The notes beneath the pieces are model-generated. The model was given only the letters and a program-made list of their open reading frames with translations. It was not told the DNA's origin and ran no database searches. A stretch of 35,227 bases of DNA from positions 1-35,227 of the forward strand of contig CAJKGK010000030.1 in assembly GCA_905199445.1 (NCBI GenBank), given 5' to 3'. Shown piece by piece: positions 7,597 to 16,741 of this stretch (positions are counted from its first letter, which is position 1; each line of letters starts with the position of its first letter). The translations under genes were made by a program, and so were the position numbers. This stretch comes from an uncultured Lachnospiraceae bacterium. Lineage in GTDB: Bacteria > Bacillota > Clostridia > Lachnospirales > Lachnospiraceae.

Positions 7597-8424
7597 CTAC
7601 TGCCCGTTTTTTCCGATTTTATTTCGTAAAATCTCATAAAAGCTTTTCTGCCCAATTTTAATCAGCCGGACATATGCCTGAGACCGGCATATGTCAATAC
7701 TGTCCCCGGATTCCAGCTCCACAACGGTCTGCCCGTCATAAGTAACAAGTGCTTCTTCCTGCTGGCTTTTCCTGCGACGCCCGATTTCAACCCGAATCCG
7801 GTCAGAAGCGGACACGACAATACTTCTGGCAGACAGAGAATGTGGACAAATAGGCGTAATCACCATCAACTCTGTCTCCGGAAATACAACCGGTCCACCG
7901 GCCGATAAATTATACCCCGTAGAACCGGTAGGCGTGGATATAATGACACCGTCTCCGGCATAAACATCCACAATCTGGTCATTCACCGCCAGTTTTGTCT
8001 CCACCAGTCTGGAAAAACCAGAGCGGGTCACGATAATATCATTAAGCGCCAGATCAGACTGAATATACGTTCCATGGTGAAGTACCCGACCTGATAGCAG
8101 CATCCGCCGTTCCACCGTATACTGGCCGGCAATTAAACAATCCAGCCCAGCGTAAATTTCATCCTTTTCCACTGAAGTCAAAAAACCCAGCGTTCCAAGA
8201 TTAATTCCCAAAAGAGGAATATCTTTATCCACGTAGTCTCTTGCCGCATGAATCAGGGTACCGTCCCCTCCGAGAACAAGGAGACACTGGGTATTTTCAG
8301 GCAAAGGCTCCGGCCAGACGGCACAGTACATGTTTCTGCGCTCCAGATAGGTACGAATTTCTCTTGTATGCCATCCATCCGGATCCTTATCCGGATTTGT
8401 GATAATATAAAATCTGTTCATCAT
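7597..8424 (-). CDS. nadK: NAD kinase
   Basis: Phosphorylates NAD to NADP in the cytosol. Signature motifs are GGDGTLIHA (about residues 52-60), NLGTLGFLT and TPTGSTGYNLSAGGP. The length of 275 aa fits the bacterial family. The start at ATG 8424 (MMNRFYIITN) is preferred because an AGGGA site, overlapping the tlyA stop codon, lies before it. A longer frame reaching 8571 would overlap tlyA deeply and is not needed. The C-terminus ends at a strong terminator. It sits between tlyA and argR; in B. subtilis those two genes are direct neighbours. Confidence 0.95.
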   Translation of the reverse strand: MMNRFYIITNPDKDPDGWHTREIRTYLERRNMYCAVWPEPLPENTQCLLVLGGDGTLIHAARDYVDKDIPLLGINLGTLGFLTSVEKDEIYAGLDCLIAGQYTVERRMLLSGRVLHHGTYIQSDLALNDIIVTRSGFSRLVETKLAVNDQIVDVYAGDGVIISTPTGSTGYNLSAGGPVVFPETELMVITPICPHSLSARSIVVSASDRIRVEIGRRRKSQQEEALVTYDGQTVVELESGDSIDICRSQAYVRLIKIGQKSFYEILRNKIGKNGQ

Positions 8425-8434
8425 TTTTAATTCC

Positions 8435-9274
8435 CTAGTCCAGCGCTTCGTGAGCAGCCTCAACCACCCGGGCAATACACCCAAGCATTTCATCCCCAAG
8501 GCCGAATACCTCTGAATTTTCCTCCGCATATGGCGCTGCTTCCTGTTTTTCAATATATAGCAGGTATTCAATATTACCCTCAGGGCCTTTCACCGGAGAA
8601 AAATCCAGGCCCAAAATCTCAAAACCGATTTTTTGTACATGGGCACTGACCATTTCTATGACTTCCCGATGAACGGCAGGATCCCTGACAACACCTTTTT
8701 TACCCACTTTTTCACGTCCAGCCTCAAACTGAGGCTTAATCAGACAGGCCATCTTGGCCCCTGGTTTGAGCAGTTGAATCGCTGCCGGCAAAACCTTTGT
8801 AAGCGAAATAAAAGAAACGTCCACAGAAGCAAAATCCAAAGGCTCTCCGATATCCTCAGGTGTCACATAACGTATGTTTGTCTTTTCCATACAGACAACC
8901 CGTTCATCCTGACGCAGCTTCCAGGCCAGCTGTCCATAGCCCACATCCACAGCAAACACCCGACTGGCACCGTTTTGCAGCATGCAGTCCGTAAATCCGC
9001 CGGTAGAGGCACCAATATCCATGCATACACAGCCATCCAGATGTATATTAAATACGGCCATTGCCTTCTCCAGTTTCAATCCGCCCCGACTCACATATTT
9101 TAAAGTATGACCCTTGATCTCAATCCGGGCCTTTGTCTCGTCAAAAGTCGTTCCGGCCTTATCCTCCCGGTTGCCGTTGACGAAAACATTGCCGGCCATA
9201 ATCATGGCCTTTGCCTTTTCTCTGGACTCGGCCAGATTTCTCTTAACGAGCAGTACATCCAATCGTTCTTTCAT
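8435..9274 (-). CDS. tlyA: TlyA-family rRNA 2'-O-methyltransferase
   Basis: Members methylate 16S and/or 23S rRNA ribose 2'-hydroxyls and are often annotated as hemolysin A. The N-terminal S4 RNA-binding domain spans about residues 1-60 (ERLDVLLVKRNLAESREKA). An FtsJ/RrmJ-like Rossmann domain follows, with the AdoMet motif DIGASTGGFTDC (about 86-97) and LIKPQFEAGRE later. The start at 9274 follows GGAG with 8 nt spacing; the upstream frame would run into dxs. 279 aa. Part of the xse-ispA-dxs operon. The hemolysin label should not be taken literally. Confidence 0.93.
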   Translation of the reverse strand: MKERLDVLLVKRNLAESREKAKAMIMAGNVFVNGNREDKAGTTFDETKARIEIKGHTLKYVSRGGLKLEKAMAVFNIHLDGCVCMDIGASTGGFTDCMLQNGASRVFAVDVGYGQLAWKLRQDERVVCMEKTNIRYVTPEDIGEPLDFASVDVSFISLTKVLPAAIQLLKPGAKMACLIKPQFEAGREKVGKKGVVRDPAVHREVIEMVSAHVQKIGFEILGLDFSPVKGPEGNIEYLLYIEKQEAAPYAEENSEVFGLGDEMLGCIARVVEAAHEALD

Positions 9275-9290
9275 TTTGTATTCTCCGTAA

Positions 9291-11195
9291 TTATTGATCA
9301 TTCACCGCTGTGTGCGGCTTTGTCAGCTGTTTATACCGCTTCCAAATTTTATCTGCAACAGACGGTGCATCCAGTCCCAAATGTTCCTTTAAAACAGCCA
9401 CATTACCGTGTTCCACATAAACATCCGGAATACCCATATTCAAAACCGGCGTCTGCAGCTGCTCCCGTTCCAGAAAAGCACTCAGAGCCTCACCAAAGCC
9501 GCCCCGCAAAATATTTTCTTCCATAGTCACAATCAAACGATGACCGCCTGCCAGCGTACGAATACATGTCTCATCCATAGGGCTGACAAAACGTACATTC
9601 ACCAGGGTAATATCCAGTCCATAGTCTTTTTTCAAAATCAATCTGGCCGCCTGTGCCGTTTCAACCATACTTCCTACAGCCGCAACGGCAATCTCCCTGC
9701 CTTCATGAATCATTTCACTTTTACCATAAACCACAGGGGCCCTGTGTTCCTCCAGCCCTTCATACGCCCGTCCCCGGGGATAACGGATGGCCAAAGGCTT
9801 ATCAAAGGTCGCCGAAAACTTCAATATATCGTAAAGTTCCAGTTTGTTTTTTGGCGCAAAAACACTCATCCCCGGAATCGATGCAAGAAAAGATAAATCC
9901 AGAATTCCCTGATGCGTCTCCCCGTCTGCACCGACAATGCCGGCCCGGTCAATGCAAAACACGACCGGATGCTGAGGCAGACACACATCATGAATGATCT
10001 GATCATAGGCACGCTGAAGAAAAGATGAATAAATGGCCACATAAGGCTTCATCCCTGCGGCCGCCAGTCCGGCTGCAAATGTTACCGCATGTTCTTCAGC
10101 AATACCCACATCGAAAAACCGCTCCGGATATAGCTTACTAAACTTTCGCAGTCCGGTTCCGTAAGGCATGGCTGCGCATACTGCCACAATTTTGTTGTTT
10201 TTCTTTGCCATACGATTAATCATCATGGAAAAGGCCTTTGTATAGGTTATTTCACTGTTTATGCTTACCGGTGCACCGGTTGTCACATCAAACTTATCCA
10301 CACCATGGAATGCAGACGGATCCTCCTCTGCCGGCTGATAGCCTTTGCCTTTTTTTGTAATTACATGGATAAGGACCGCCTGTTTTTTATGTCTGGCTGC
10401 CTGAATCACACGTACCAGCTGTTCAATATCATGGCCATCCACGGGTCCCATATAATCAATGCCCAGATCCTCAAAAAACCCTCCGGGAATCAAAAGCTGT
10501 TTAATGGAATCTTTAGAACGTTTAACGCTGCGTACAACCTTTGTTCCGATCTTTGGAATCCGCCGCAGCGCCACCTCCACACCTTCCTTAAATTCCACAT
10601 AGGATTCATTCACACGGATATCATTAAGATAACGGGAAACGCCGCCGACATTCTCTGATATGGACATTTTATTATCATTTAATATAATAATAAGGTTTGT
10701 ATCAAGACGAGCGGCATTATTCAGCGCCTCGTAGGCCATGCCGCCGGTCAGAGAGCCGTCGCCGATCACCGCAACAACCGTATAGTCTTCGCCCAGAAGA
10801 TCCCGGCCACGGGCATAGCCCAAAGCCGCAGAAATGGAGGTGGAACTATGTCCGGTATCAAAAGCATCGCACTGGCTCTCCCTCTGTTTTGGGAACCCGC
10901 TGATCCCCCCATGGGTACGAAGTCCGCCGAACGCATCCTTGCGTCCGGTAAGAATTTTATGCACGTAAGACTGGTGACCGACATCCCAGATAATCTTATC
11001 CTTCGGAAGATCCAGACACAGATGAAGCGCCATGGTCAGCTCCACAACCCCAAGATTTGAGGCCAGATGTCCCCCGGTGCGGCTGATGGAATTCAAAAGG
11101 AACTCCCTGATTTCTCCTGCCAAAGCAGCATAGTCTGCCGGAGAAATATTTTTTATATCATTGGGCTGTTTAATTGTATCTAATAAATTAGCCAT
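9291..11195 (-). CDS. dxs: 1-deoxy-D-xylulose-5-phosphate synthase
   Basis: First enzyme of the MEP isoprenoid pathway; condenses pyruvate and glyceraldehyde 3-phosphate with thiamine diphosphate. The 634-aa protein shows DVGHQSYVHKILTGR (about residues 70-84), the ThDP/Mg motif GDGSLTGGMAYEALNNAA with LNDNKMSIS, and the second-domain catalytic glutamate in VGIAEEHAVTFAAG. The C-terminal transketolase domain is complete. The start follows AGGTG by about 7 nt. It sits 16 nt after ispA, so two isoprenoid enzymes are made from one transcript. Confidence 0.97.
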   Translation of the reverse strand: MANLLDTIKQPNDIKNISPADYAALAGEIREFLLNSISRTGGHLASNLGVVELTMALHLCLDLPKDKIIWDVGHQSYVHKILTGRKDAFGGLRTHGGISGFPKQRESQCDAFDTGHSSTSISAALGYARGRDLLGEDYTVVAVIGDGSLTGGMAYEALNNAARLDTNLIIILNDNKMSISENVGGVSRYLNDIRVNESYVEFKEGVEVALRRIPKIGTKVVRSVKRSKDSIKQLLIPGGFFEDLGIDYMGPVDGHDIEQLVRVIQAARHKKQAVLIHVITKKGKGYQPAEEDPSAFHGVDKFDVTTGAPVSINSEITYTKAFSMMINRMAKKNNKIVAVCAAMPYGTGLRKFSKLYPERFFDVGIAEEHAVTFAAGLAAAGMKPYVAIYSSFLQRAYDQIIHDVCLPQHPVVFCIDRAGIVGADGETHQGILDLSFLASIPGMSVFAPKNKLELYDILKFSATFDKPLAIRYPRGRAYEGLEEHRAPVVYGKSEMIHEGREIAVAAVGSMVETAQAARLILKKDYGLDITLVNVRFVSPMDETCIRTLAGGHRLIVTMEENILRGGFGEALSAFLEREQLQTPVLNMGIPDVYVEHGNVAVLKEHLGLDAPSVADKIWKRYKQLTKPHTAVNDQ

Positions 11196-11211
11196 ATCTG
11201 TACACCTGTCT

Positions 11212-12114
11212 TTATTTTTTTCTATGAATCAGCCATAAAATCAGTTCTTTCAAAAATGGATTATGGTTTTCGACACCAAGGCTATGAAGTAAGTCTACTG
11301 CTTTTAAGGACAGTCGCTCCACCGCTTTGACGGCAGCATCCATTCCATTCAAAGATACATAGGTTGTTTTATCGTTCTTTTCATCGCTGCCGATAGGTTT
11401 TCCCAGCTCTTCCATACTTCCTGTAATATCCAGAATATCATCCTGAATCTGAAAAGCAACACCAATGGCTGTCGCCGCCGCTTCAACAGCCGCCACGTCC
11501 TGGGCTGATGCCCCAGCCAGTATGGCACCAATCATCATAGCACATTCGATCAGCGCACTTGTTTTATTTCTGTATATAAAATCCAGCGTAGCTCCGTCCA
11601 GCGGCTGCCCCGTGCGTTCCACGTCCACAACCTGACCGCCGATCATGCCGTAAATCCCAGGTTTTTTCGCCAGCACCTGCATGGCCCGCGCCACAGCCGG
11701 CAATTCATGGGCATCGGCTGCATCAAATGCCGCAGATGCGGTCTCAAAGGCATAATTAAGAAGTCCGTCTCCGGCCAAAACAGCCATTGCCTCTCCAAAT
11801 ACCACATGGGTTGTTTGACGTCCTCTCCTGTATTCATCATTATCCAAAGCCGGAAGATCATCGTGAATCAGAGAGTAGGTATGGATCATTTCTATGGCTG
11901 CCATAAACGGAGAAAGCACCGATTCATTGGTGCCGCCAAAAAGCCGCCATGTTTCAGCCATAAGCATGGGCCGCAGTCTTTTACCCCCTGCATTAATCGC
12001 ATAATTCATAGCCGTAAATACGGTCTTCTGACAGCCGGTCTCTGCCGGAAGCCAGTCTTCCAGCAAAGCTTCAATCTGTCCGGTTTTTGCCTGTAACTGT
12101 TGTTCAAAGTTCAT
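11212..12114 (-). CDS. ispA: Polyprenyl (farnesyl/geranyl) diphosphate synthase
   Basis: Chain-elongating prenyltransferase that adds isopentenyl diphosphate to make farnesyl or geranylgeranyl diphosphate. Both metal-binding motifs are present: DDLPALD at about residues 85-91 (the DDx4D form typical of type II FPP synthases) with the following RRGRQTTH, and DDILD at about 225-229. 300 aa, usual length. The ATG at 12114 is the best start because GAGG lies 9 nt before it; two further ATGs sit upstream too close to that site. The start overlaps the end of xseB by 11 nt. Exact chain length is not readable from sequence alone. Confidence 0.94.
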   Translation of the reverse strand: MNFEQQLQAKTGQIEALLEDWLPAETGCQKTVFTAMNYAINAGGKRLRPMLMAETWRLFGGTNESVLSPFMAAIEMIHTYSLIHDDLPALDNDEYRRGRQTTHVVFGEAMAVLAGDGLLNYAFETASAAFDAADAHELPAVARAMQVLAKKPGIYGMIGGQVVDVERTGQPLDGATLDFIYRNKTSALIECAMMIGAILAGASAQDVAAVEAAATAIGVAFQIQDDILDITGSMEELGKPIGSDEKNDKTTYVSLNGMDAAVKAVERLSLKAVDLLHSLGVENHNPFLKELILWLIHRKK

Positions 12115-12310
12115 TGACATCATCCTCTGCCTTAAGCTCTATCATCTTTTTTTCAACTTTATCAAGGGAATCATTACAATATTTCAGCAGCTTGACACCC
12201 TGCTGATATAATTTCAATGATTCCTCCAATGTGACCTGAGAATCCTCCATACGGGCAATGGTAGATTCCAGTTCATCAAATACACTTTCCAGAGTTTTGG
12301 TTTTTGCCAT
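12104..12310 (-). CDS. xseB: Exodeoxyribonuclease VII small subunit
   Basis: Small helical subunit that binds XseA to form the single-strand-specific exonuclease VII. 68 aa with the family pattern FDELESTIARMEDSQVTLEE and SLKLYQQGVKLLKYC, mostly amphipathic helix. It lies 22 nt after xseA and overlaps ispA at its 3' end. AGGAG lies 12 nt before its ATG. Confidence 0.95.
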   Translation of the reverse strand: MAKTKTLESVFDELESTIARMEDSQVTLEESLKLYQQGVKLLKYCNDSLDKVEKKMIELKAEDDVNEL

Positions 12311-12332
12311 AAATATTAAATGCTCCTTTTGT

Positions 12333-13562
12333 CTATGGTGTTTGGGCCGATCGTCGGCCTGAACGTTTTGGGGTAATCTTTTGTGCAGTCACGGTAACGT
12401 CCCCGTCCGCAAATGACACTGTAAACCTGTCTCCGGGGCAAATACCTGAGGCCTGACGGATCACCTTCCCGTCTTCACCTGTCACCAGCGCATAACCTCT
12501 GTCCAGACGTGCCAGCGGAGACAGACCGCTAAGACGTTGGGCATATAACTGCATTCTTGTACGCTTTTGCCCGAGCAGCGCTTCCATTCGGACAGCCAGC
12601 TGCTCCTCAAGATGAAGCAGGTGCATCCGCTTTTCCCTGAGCTGACTTTGAGGACTTACCCCTTCAAGCCTGAGACGAAGATGCTGTACCTCACGACGGA
12701 AATTATAAATTTTAGATGCCATCAAATCATCCATTCGGTTTTCATATACGGAAAGCTGTTCCATGATCACAGACAGTAAAGGAATGGCCAGTTCTGCAGC
12801 GGCAGAAGGCGTAGGTGCCCGCATATCCGCCACCCAGTCTGCAATGGTTGTATCGGTTTCATGCCCCACTGCCGAAATCACCGGGGTTTTGCATGTATAA
12901 ATCGCCTTTGCCACGACTTCTTCGTTAAATGCCCATAAATCTTCGATAGAACCGCCGCCTCTGCCTACAATAATGGTATCAACACCATACGCATCCAGTG
13001 TGTGTATACCCCGGACAATACTTTGTGCCGCCCGATCTCCCTGGACAGTCGCCGGATATAAAACCAGCTGCACATAGGGATTTCTCCGTGACGAAATATT
13101 ACAAATATCCTGAATGGCCGCACCGGTAGAAGCCGTTACAATCCCCACCTTTTTTGGAAATTTAGGAATGGATTTTTTATGAGTATTGTCAAAATACCCT
13201 TCAGACTGAAGCCTGTTTTTAAGAGCCTCATATTTCTGATATAAAAGCCCCTGACCGTCCGCCTGTATCTGTCGTGCATACAGCTGGTATTTACCGTCCC
13301 GTTCATAGACATCAATACTTCCATATACCGTCACAAGCATCCCTTCCGTCATTTTAAAATCCAGACCGCTGCGATTGCCGGCAAACATCACGCAGGCCAG
13401 CGCACTCATCCGATCCTTCAGTGTAAAATAAATATGCCCGGATGTATGATACTTACAGTTGGACACCTCGCCCCGGATATAAACATTTTTTAATGCATAA
13501 TCACTGGCCATAAGCTGTCGGATATACTGATTAACCGCAGATACCGAATATATTTCTTTCAT
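12333..13562 (-). CDS. xseA: Exodeoxyribonuclease VII large subunit
   Basis: Catalytic subunit of exonuclease VII, which degrades single-stranded DNA from both ends in recombination and repair. The N-terminal OB-fold covers about residues 1-100 (VYIRGEVSNCKYHTSGHIYFTLKD). The catalytic domain carries VTASTGAAIQDI, IIVGRGGGSIEDLWAFNEE and ISAVGHETDTTIADW. A coiled-coil region follows to about 350. The length of 409 aa is slightly short of E. coli XseA but normal for Clostridia. AGGATG precedes the ATG. folD, which separates nusB and xseA in B. subtilis, is absent here. Confidence 0.97.
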   Translation of the reverse strand: MKEIYSVSAVNQYIRQLMASDYALKNVYIRGEVSNCKYHTSGHIYFTLKDRMSALACVMFAGNRSGLDFKMTEGMLVTVYGSIDVYERDGKYQLYARQIQADGQGLLYQKYEALKNRLQSEGYFDNTHKKSIPKFPKKVGIVTASTGAAIQDICNISSRRNPYVQLVLYPATVQGDRAAQSIVRGIHTLDAYGVDTIIVGRGGGSIEDLWAFNEEVVAKAIYTCKTPVISAVGHETDTTIADWVADMRAPTPSAAAELAIPLLSVIMEQLSVYENRMDDLMASKIYNFRREVQHLRLRLEGVSPQSQLREKRMHLLHLEEQLAVRMEALLGQKRTRMQLYAQRLSGLSPLARLDRGYALVTGEDGKVIRQASGICPGDRFTVSFADGDVTVTAQKITPKRSGRRSAQTP

Positions 13563-13577
13563 AGACCCATCCTGTTC

Positions 13578-13973
13578 TCAGGCCAGCTTTGCAAGCACAC
13601 CGTTGACAAAAGACGGGGACTCGTCACTGCCGTAACGTTTGGCCAGTTCCACGGCCTCATTGATCGCAACACCGGTCGGCACATCCTCATCATAAGCCAT
13701 CTCAAAAAAAGCCAGACGTATAATCGTCAGATCAACCGTCCCCATACGATCCACCTTCCAGCCTGTAGCCACTGCATTAATGCCCTCATCCAGTTTTTCA
13801 AGTTTTTCCATGATCCGTTCAGTTTTCCGACGGATATAATCCACATCGGCCTGATCAGGCTCGTGCAAAGCCTCAACATAAAAATCAATCTGTTCCTCCA
13901 TCTCCTGCGCTGTATGGAACTGGGCGCGAAATAGTAATCTAAATATATGTTCTCTTAATTCTCTTCTGCTCAT
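13578..13973 (-). CDS. nusB: Transcription antitermination factor NusB
   Basis: Binds boxA RNA with NusE (S10) to support antitermination in rRNA operons. 131 aa, all-helical, with the family N-terminus SRRELREHIFRLLF and the conserved C-terminal block AINEAVELAKRYGSDESPSFVNGVL. AAAGGA lies before the ATG. It is the first gene after the asp23 terminator, but no clear promoter was seen in the 40 nt between them, so partial read-through is possible. Confidence 0.96.
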   Translation of the reverse strand: MSRRELREHIFRLLFRAQFHTAQEMEEQIDFYVEALHEPDQADVDYIRRKTERIMEKLEKLDEGINAVATGWKVDRMGTVDLTIIRLAFFEMAYDEDVPTGVAINEAVELAKRYGSDESPSFVNGVLAKLA

Positions 13974-14016
13974 TGCGGATTCCTTTCTTTATTTGTCGTA
14001 ACCTGTGAAACATAGT

Positions 14017-14053
14017 AAAAAACGACTGTCTGCCTCCCCAGATGAAGACAGTC
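14017..14053 (-). terminator. Intrinsic terminator after asp23
   Basis: Minus strand GACTGTCT pairs with AGACAGTC over a 14-nt loop and is followed by GTTTTTTAC. It lies just past the asp23 stop and separates asp23 from nusB. Confidence 0.8.
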
Positions 14054-14072
14054 AGTCGTTTTAAGTCTGCAA

Positions 14073-14462
14073 CTATTTATCGTTTTCCAGGTTCACATCA
14101 GCAATTCGTATATTTACTTCGGACACAGTCAGTCCTGTCATTGTCTCAATGGCATTTTTCACCCGTTCCTGAACTGCTTTTGACACTTCCGGAATGCTGT
14201 AGCCATATTCTATATTCAGTCCCAGGTCAACGGACACATGATCCGCCCCCACACTGATCTTTACACCCTTGGAAAGATTTTTCATTCCAAGCTTGGCGAC
14301 CAGTTCATTGGTAATATTTCCGGCCATAGAAGCCACGCCTTTAACCTCTGTCGCCGCAAGTCCGGCGATGATTGTGACAACCTCATCGGCAATCTGCACT
14401 TCGCCTACGACACCTTCGCCATGAACTTCATAACTGCTTCTTTCTTCCTGATCTCTTGCCAT
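14073..14462 (-). CDS. Asp23/Gls24 family envelope stress-type protein (YqhY-like)
   Basis: 129 aa, DUF322/Asp23 family. The core reads GEVQIADEVVTIIAGLAATEVKGVASMAG, then a GVKISVGADHVSVDL segment and VSEVNIRIADV. Family members are small cytosolic proteins, some anchored to the membrane through partners, and the B. subtilis homologue YqhY lies next to acc genes and nusB. GGAGGT precedes the ATG. It has its own sigma-A promoter and terminator and so can be expressed independently of spoIIIA. The biochemical role is not established. Confidence 0.9.
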   Translation of the reverse strand: MARDQEERSSYEVHGEGVVGEVQIADEVVTIIAGLAATEVKGVASMAGNITNELVAKLGMKNLSKGVKISVGADHVSVDLGLNIEYGYSIPEVSKAVQERVKNAIETMTGLTVSEVNIRIADVNLENDK

Positions 14463-14541
14463 GTCTGTACCTCCGTTTGCGTATGTCTGATGAAGCGGAC
14501 TGTTCCCGGCTCCATATAATCATCTCTTACAGTTAAATAGT

Positions 14542-14570
14542 ATTATATCAAATTTATATCCTTTTGAAAA
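14542..14570 (-). promoter_or_regulatory. Sigma-A promoter of asp23
   Basis: Minus strand TTTTCA (14570-14565), 17 nt, TATAAT (14547-14542). It lies between the end of spoIIIAH and asp23. The -10 is perfect and the -35 is weak. Confidence 0.65.
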
Positions 14571-14574
14571 GATA

Positions 14575-15327
14575 TTATTCACTTTTTAGTGTTGTAATCA
14601 CAATCTGATCCGCACTGCTCTCGGTCTTTCTCACAACAATATCCTCAATCTGTGCTTTCTGACTGTCATCAATACTTTCCATACAAATGACCACATCCAC
14701 ACATTCATCTGTGATGCTGACAACAGAATTGGCGAAGCCTTTGGCTTCCAGCATCGTCTCTGCAGCCAGCTCCTTTTCTGCAATGGAGGTCAGCTCCATC
14801 AGTTCATTGCTGGCATTTTGGCGAATATCTTCGGCAACTTTATCATTGTTGATCACTTCAAGAAGCGTCTCCTTATTTTTAGAGCGGGCCTGCTCTCTGG
14901 ACAATCGGGCCGATGAACAGAAATTCATGGCAGCAGCAGAATTTGTGCTTGTCAAAACAGCTTCTCCAATATGATCCACATCCTCCACGCCAGTACCGTC
15001 ATTTTCTGCCAGTTCGTCGCCGGCATCCCCATTTTCTGTCAGCCCGTCATCGGATGCCGATGCTGCCGACGCACCCATCACATCCTCAAGTCCTTCCTCA
15101 GACACAACATCTACATCAACAAGAGAATCTTCCCCTGTCATATCCCCGTCTGCCGTACCCTCGCTGATATTTCCCAGATCATCCACCTGCTGTGTGGTTG
15201 TCTGTGTTCCTGTGCTTGTCTCGGTTGTCACACGCTCCGCCGTAAAATTAAGATACCCGGCTACAAGGATCATAATGACAAGGGATGTAATAATCACCTG
15301 GTTTTTCCTGACAATACGTTTCAACAC
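14575..15327 (-). CDS. spoIIIAH: Stage III sporulation protein AH
   Basis: Mother-cell membrane protein whose extracellular domain meets forespore SpoIIQ to form the feeding-tube channel during engulfment. One membrane segment (about residues 10-28), then a strongly acidic, Asp/Glu-rich linker (about 49-122), then the conserved YscJ/FliF-like domain (SREQARSKNKETLLEVIN to the C-terminus). The start is GTG at 15327 or TTG at 15324, behind GGAGG. It follows spoIIIAG by 11 nt. The acidic linker makes it somewhat longer than Bacillus SpoIIIAH (about 218 aa). Confidence 0.94.
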   Translation of the reverse strand: MLKRIVRKNQVIITSLVIMILVAGYLNFTAERVTTETSTGTQTTTQQVDDLGNISEGTADGDMTGEDSLVDVDVVSEEGLEDVMGASAASASDDGLTENGDAGDELAENDGTGVEDVDHIGEAVLTSTNSAAAMNFCSSARLSREQARSKNKETLLEVINNDKVAEDIRQNASNELMELTSIAEKELAAETMLEAKGFANSVVSITDECVDVVICMESIDDSQKAQIEDIVVRKTESSADQIVITTLKSE

Positions 15328-15338
15328 ATTCCCTCCTG

Positions 15339-16013
15339 TTAAGATTCCATTTTTACTACTTTAATTTTATGCACGGGAAGATTAAATAGAACGCTTACGG
15401 ACTCAGTAATTTCATTAACCACCAAAAGATCATCCCCACCCTGAGTCACAACGACCACGCCCTCAATTTCCGGTTCCAGTTCTTTAATCACATAGGGACT
15501 GTTTGTCTGGCCGCTGCTCAAACCATCTGAAGACGTACGGCCGTTTTCATATAAAGTTGATTCAGAATAACTGTTCTCACTGGACACTCTTTTTCCCCCT
15601 GCACTGTCTGTCTCCGTCACATTGGTGCTACTTTTAATCACATCTTTTTCTACAACCTGCTCCCGTGAAGCCTTTGCGGTAATCATCACCTGAACCTGCC
15701 CGGCCCCTTCAACAGATGAAAGCACTGTCTTTAGCCGTTCTTCCTGTCTTGCAATATATTCCTGAAGGGACAGCCCGCCAGATGTCCCATCTAAGACTTG
15801 CTGTCCATTAAACTCTGGATTTTGCCCCTCGCCTCCCGTCTGACTGCCTGTGGCATTGGGCACTGTCTGCATCGTCTGATTTTTATTCTTCCCATCGGTA
15901 TCCACCGGCCACGCAATGACCAGCAGCAAAATTCCGGTCAAAACAATGACAAGAAACATATTTTTTTTATCCTCCCGAATTTTTATCACCAGCTGAGACA
16001 GTTTTTTCTTCAT
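15339..16013 (-). CDS. spoIIIAG: Stage III sporulation protein AG
   Basis: Forms a large ring in the intermembrane space as part of the SpoIIIA-SpoIIQ channel. One N-terminal membrane segment (about residues 19-36), a Gly/Gln/Asn-rich linker to about 80, and then the ring-building domain, including EERLKTVLSSVEGAGQVQVMI and VVVVTQGGDDLLVVNEI. 224 aa. The start overlaps the spoIIIAF stop by ATGA and is preceded by a GGTGGTGGGGG run. Confidence 0.95.
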   Translation of the reverse strand: MKKKLSQLVIKIREDKKNMFLVIVLTGILLLVIAWPVDTDGKNKNQTMQTVPNATGSQTGGEGQNPEFNGQQVLDGTSGGLSLQEYIARQEERLKTVLSSVEGAGQVQVMITAKASREQVVEKDVIKSSTNVTETDSAGGKRVSSENSYSESTLYENGRTSSDGLSSGQTNSPYVIKELEPEIEGVVVVTQGGDDLLVVNEITESVSVLFNLPVHKIKVVKMES

Positions 16014-16711
16014 GATTCCCCCACCACCGTAATATTTTCAGGCAAAACCCCATAATACTCAGACAGCAGATCTGTGATTTTTTCGATAGATTCCGGTCTG
16101 AGCCCATTTTTTTCCTGGAAATTTGATGACGCTTGCCGGCTCCCGTCTTCTGTTCGTGAGTTTTGGGTATCCACAATAATTTCAGGAATTTTTTCAATCA
16201 CCGCCACTGCAATCCGGTTGTTTTTGTCCTTGCCGTTTAAAAAATAATCTGTATTTTCTCCTGTAGTCTGGACAGTATTTGGGTCACTGTCCCTGACAGT
16301 CACTTCAATCGCATATATTTTTCCGAAATTTTCACAGTTCATATCTTCCTCCACCTCCAGACGCACCGAGCGTGCCGTATAACCCTGACCGGCTAAAAGC
16401 TCGCCAATCTGTGCTTTTAAGTTTTCCTGGTAAGACAAAATAATCCGGGAATGAAGCTGCCGGTTCACGTCATCGGTATCAAATTCCGCCGCAGAATTTT
16501 TAAGGCTTTCCCACTGAAAATAAAAATCCACAGACGGTGTCATATTAAAAAACTTTAATACAGGCGACATTACAATTAAAATCAAAACCATTCCTGCAGC
16601 AACCTTAAGATATTTCCTGTAATTTTCCACCGGAAGCACATGCTCAATCAGTGTCACCACCAGGAAAAAAACAACCATGTTCATGACCCACTTTGTAACC
16701 GCCTCCAGCAA
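16010..16711 (-). CDS. spoIIIAF: Stage III sporulation protein AF
   Basis: Membrane component of the SpoIIIA complex. Two N-terminal membrane segments (about residues 8-26 and 35-52; VENYRKYLKVAAGMVLILIV) and a soluble C-terminal domain with conserved YGVLPENITV at the end. 233 aa. It lies between spoIIIAE (30 nt gap) and spoIIIAG (4-nt overlap). Identification rests on both sequence and operon position. Confidence 0.93.
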   Translation of the reverse strand: MLEAVTKWVMNMVVFFLVVTLIEHVLPVENYRKYLKVAAGMVLILIVMSPVLKFFNMTPSVDFYFQWESLKNSAAEFDTDDVNRQLHSRIILSYQENLKAQIGELLAGQGYTARSVRLEVEEDMNCENFGKIYAIEVTVRDSDPNTVQTTGENTDYFLNGKDKNNRIAVAVIEKIPEIIVDTQNSRTEDGSRQASSNFQEKNGLRPESIEKITDLLSEYYGVLPENITVVGES

Positions 16712-16741
16712 ATCTACACCTCCATCCCTATTTTTTAGGCT

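Noticed and set aside
8633..9103. Plus-strand frame of 156 codons
   Set aside because: Lies entirely antisense to tlyA, whose motifs are clear.
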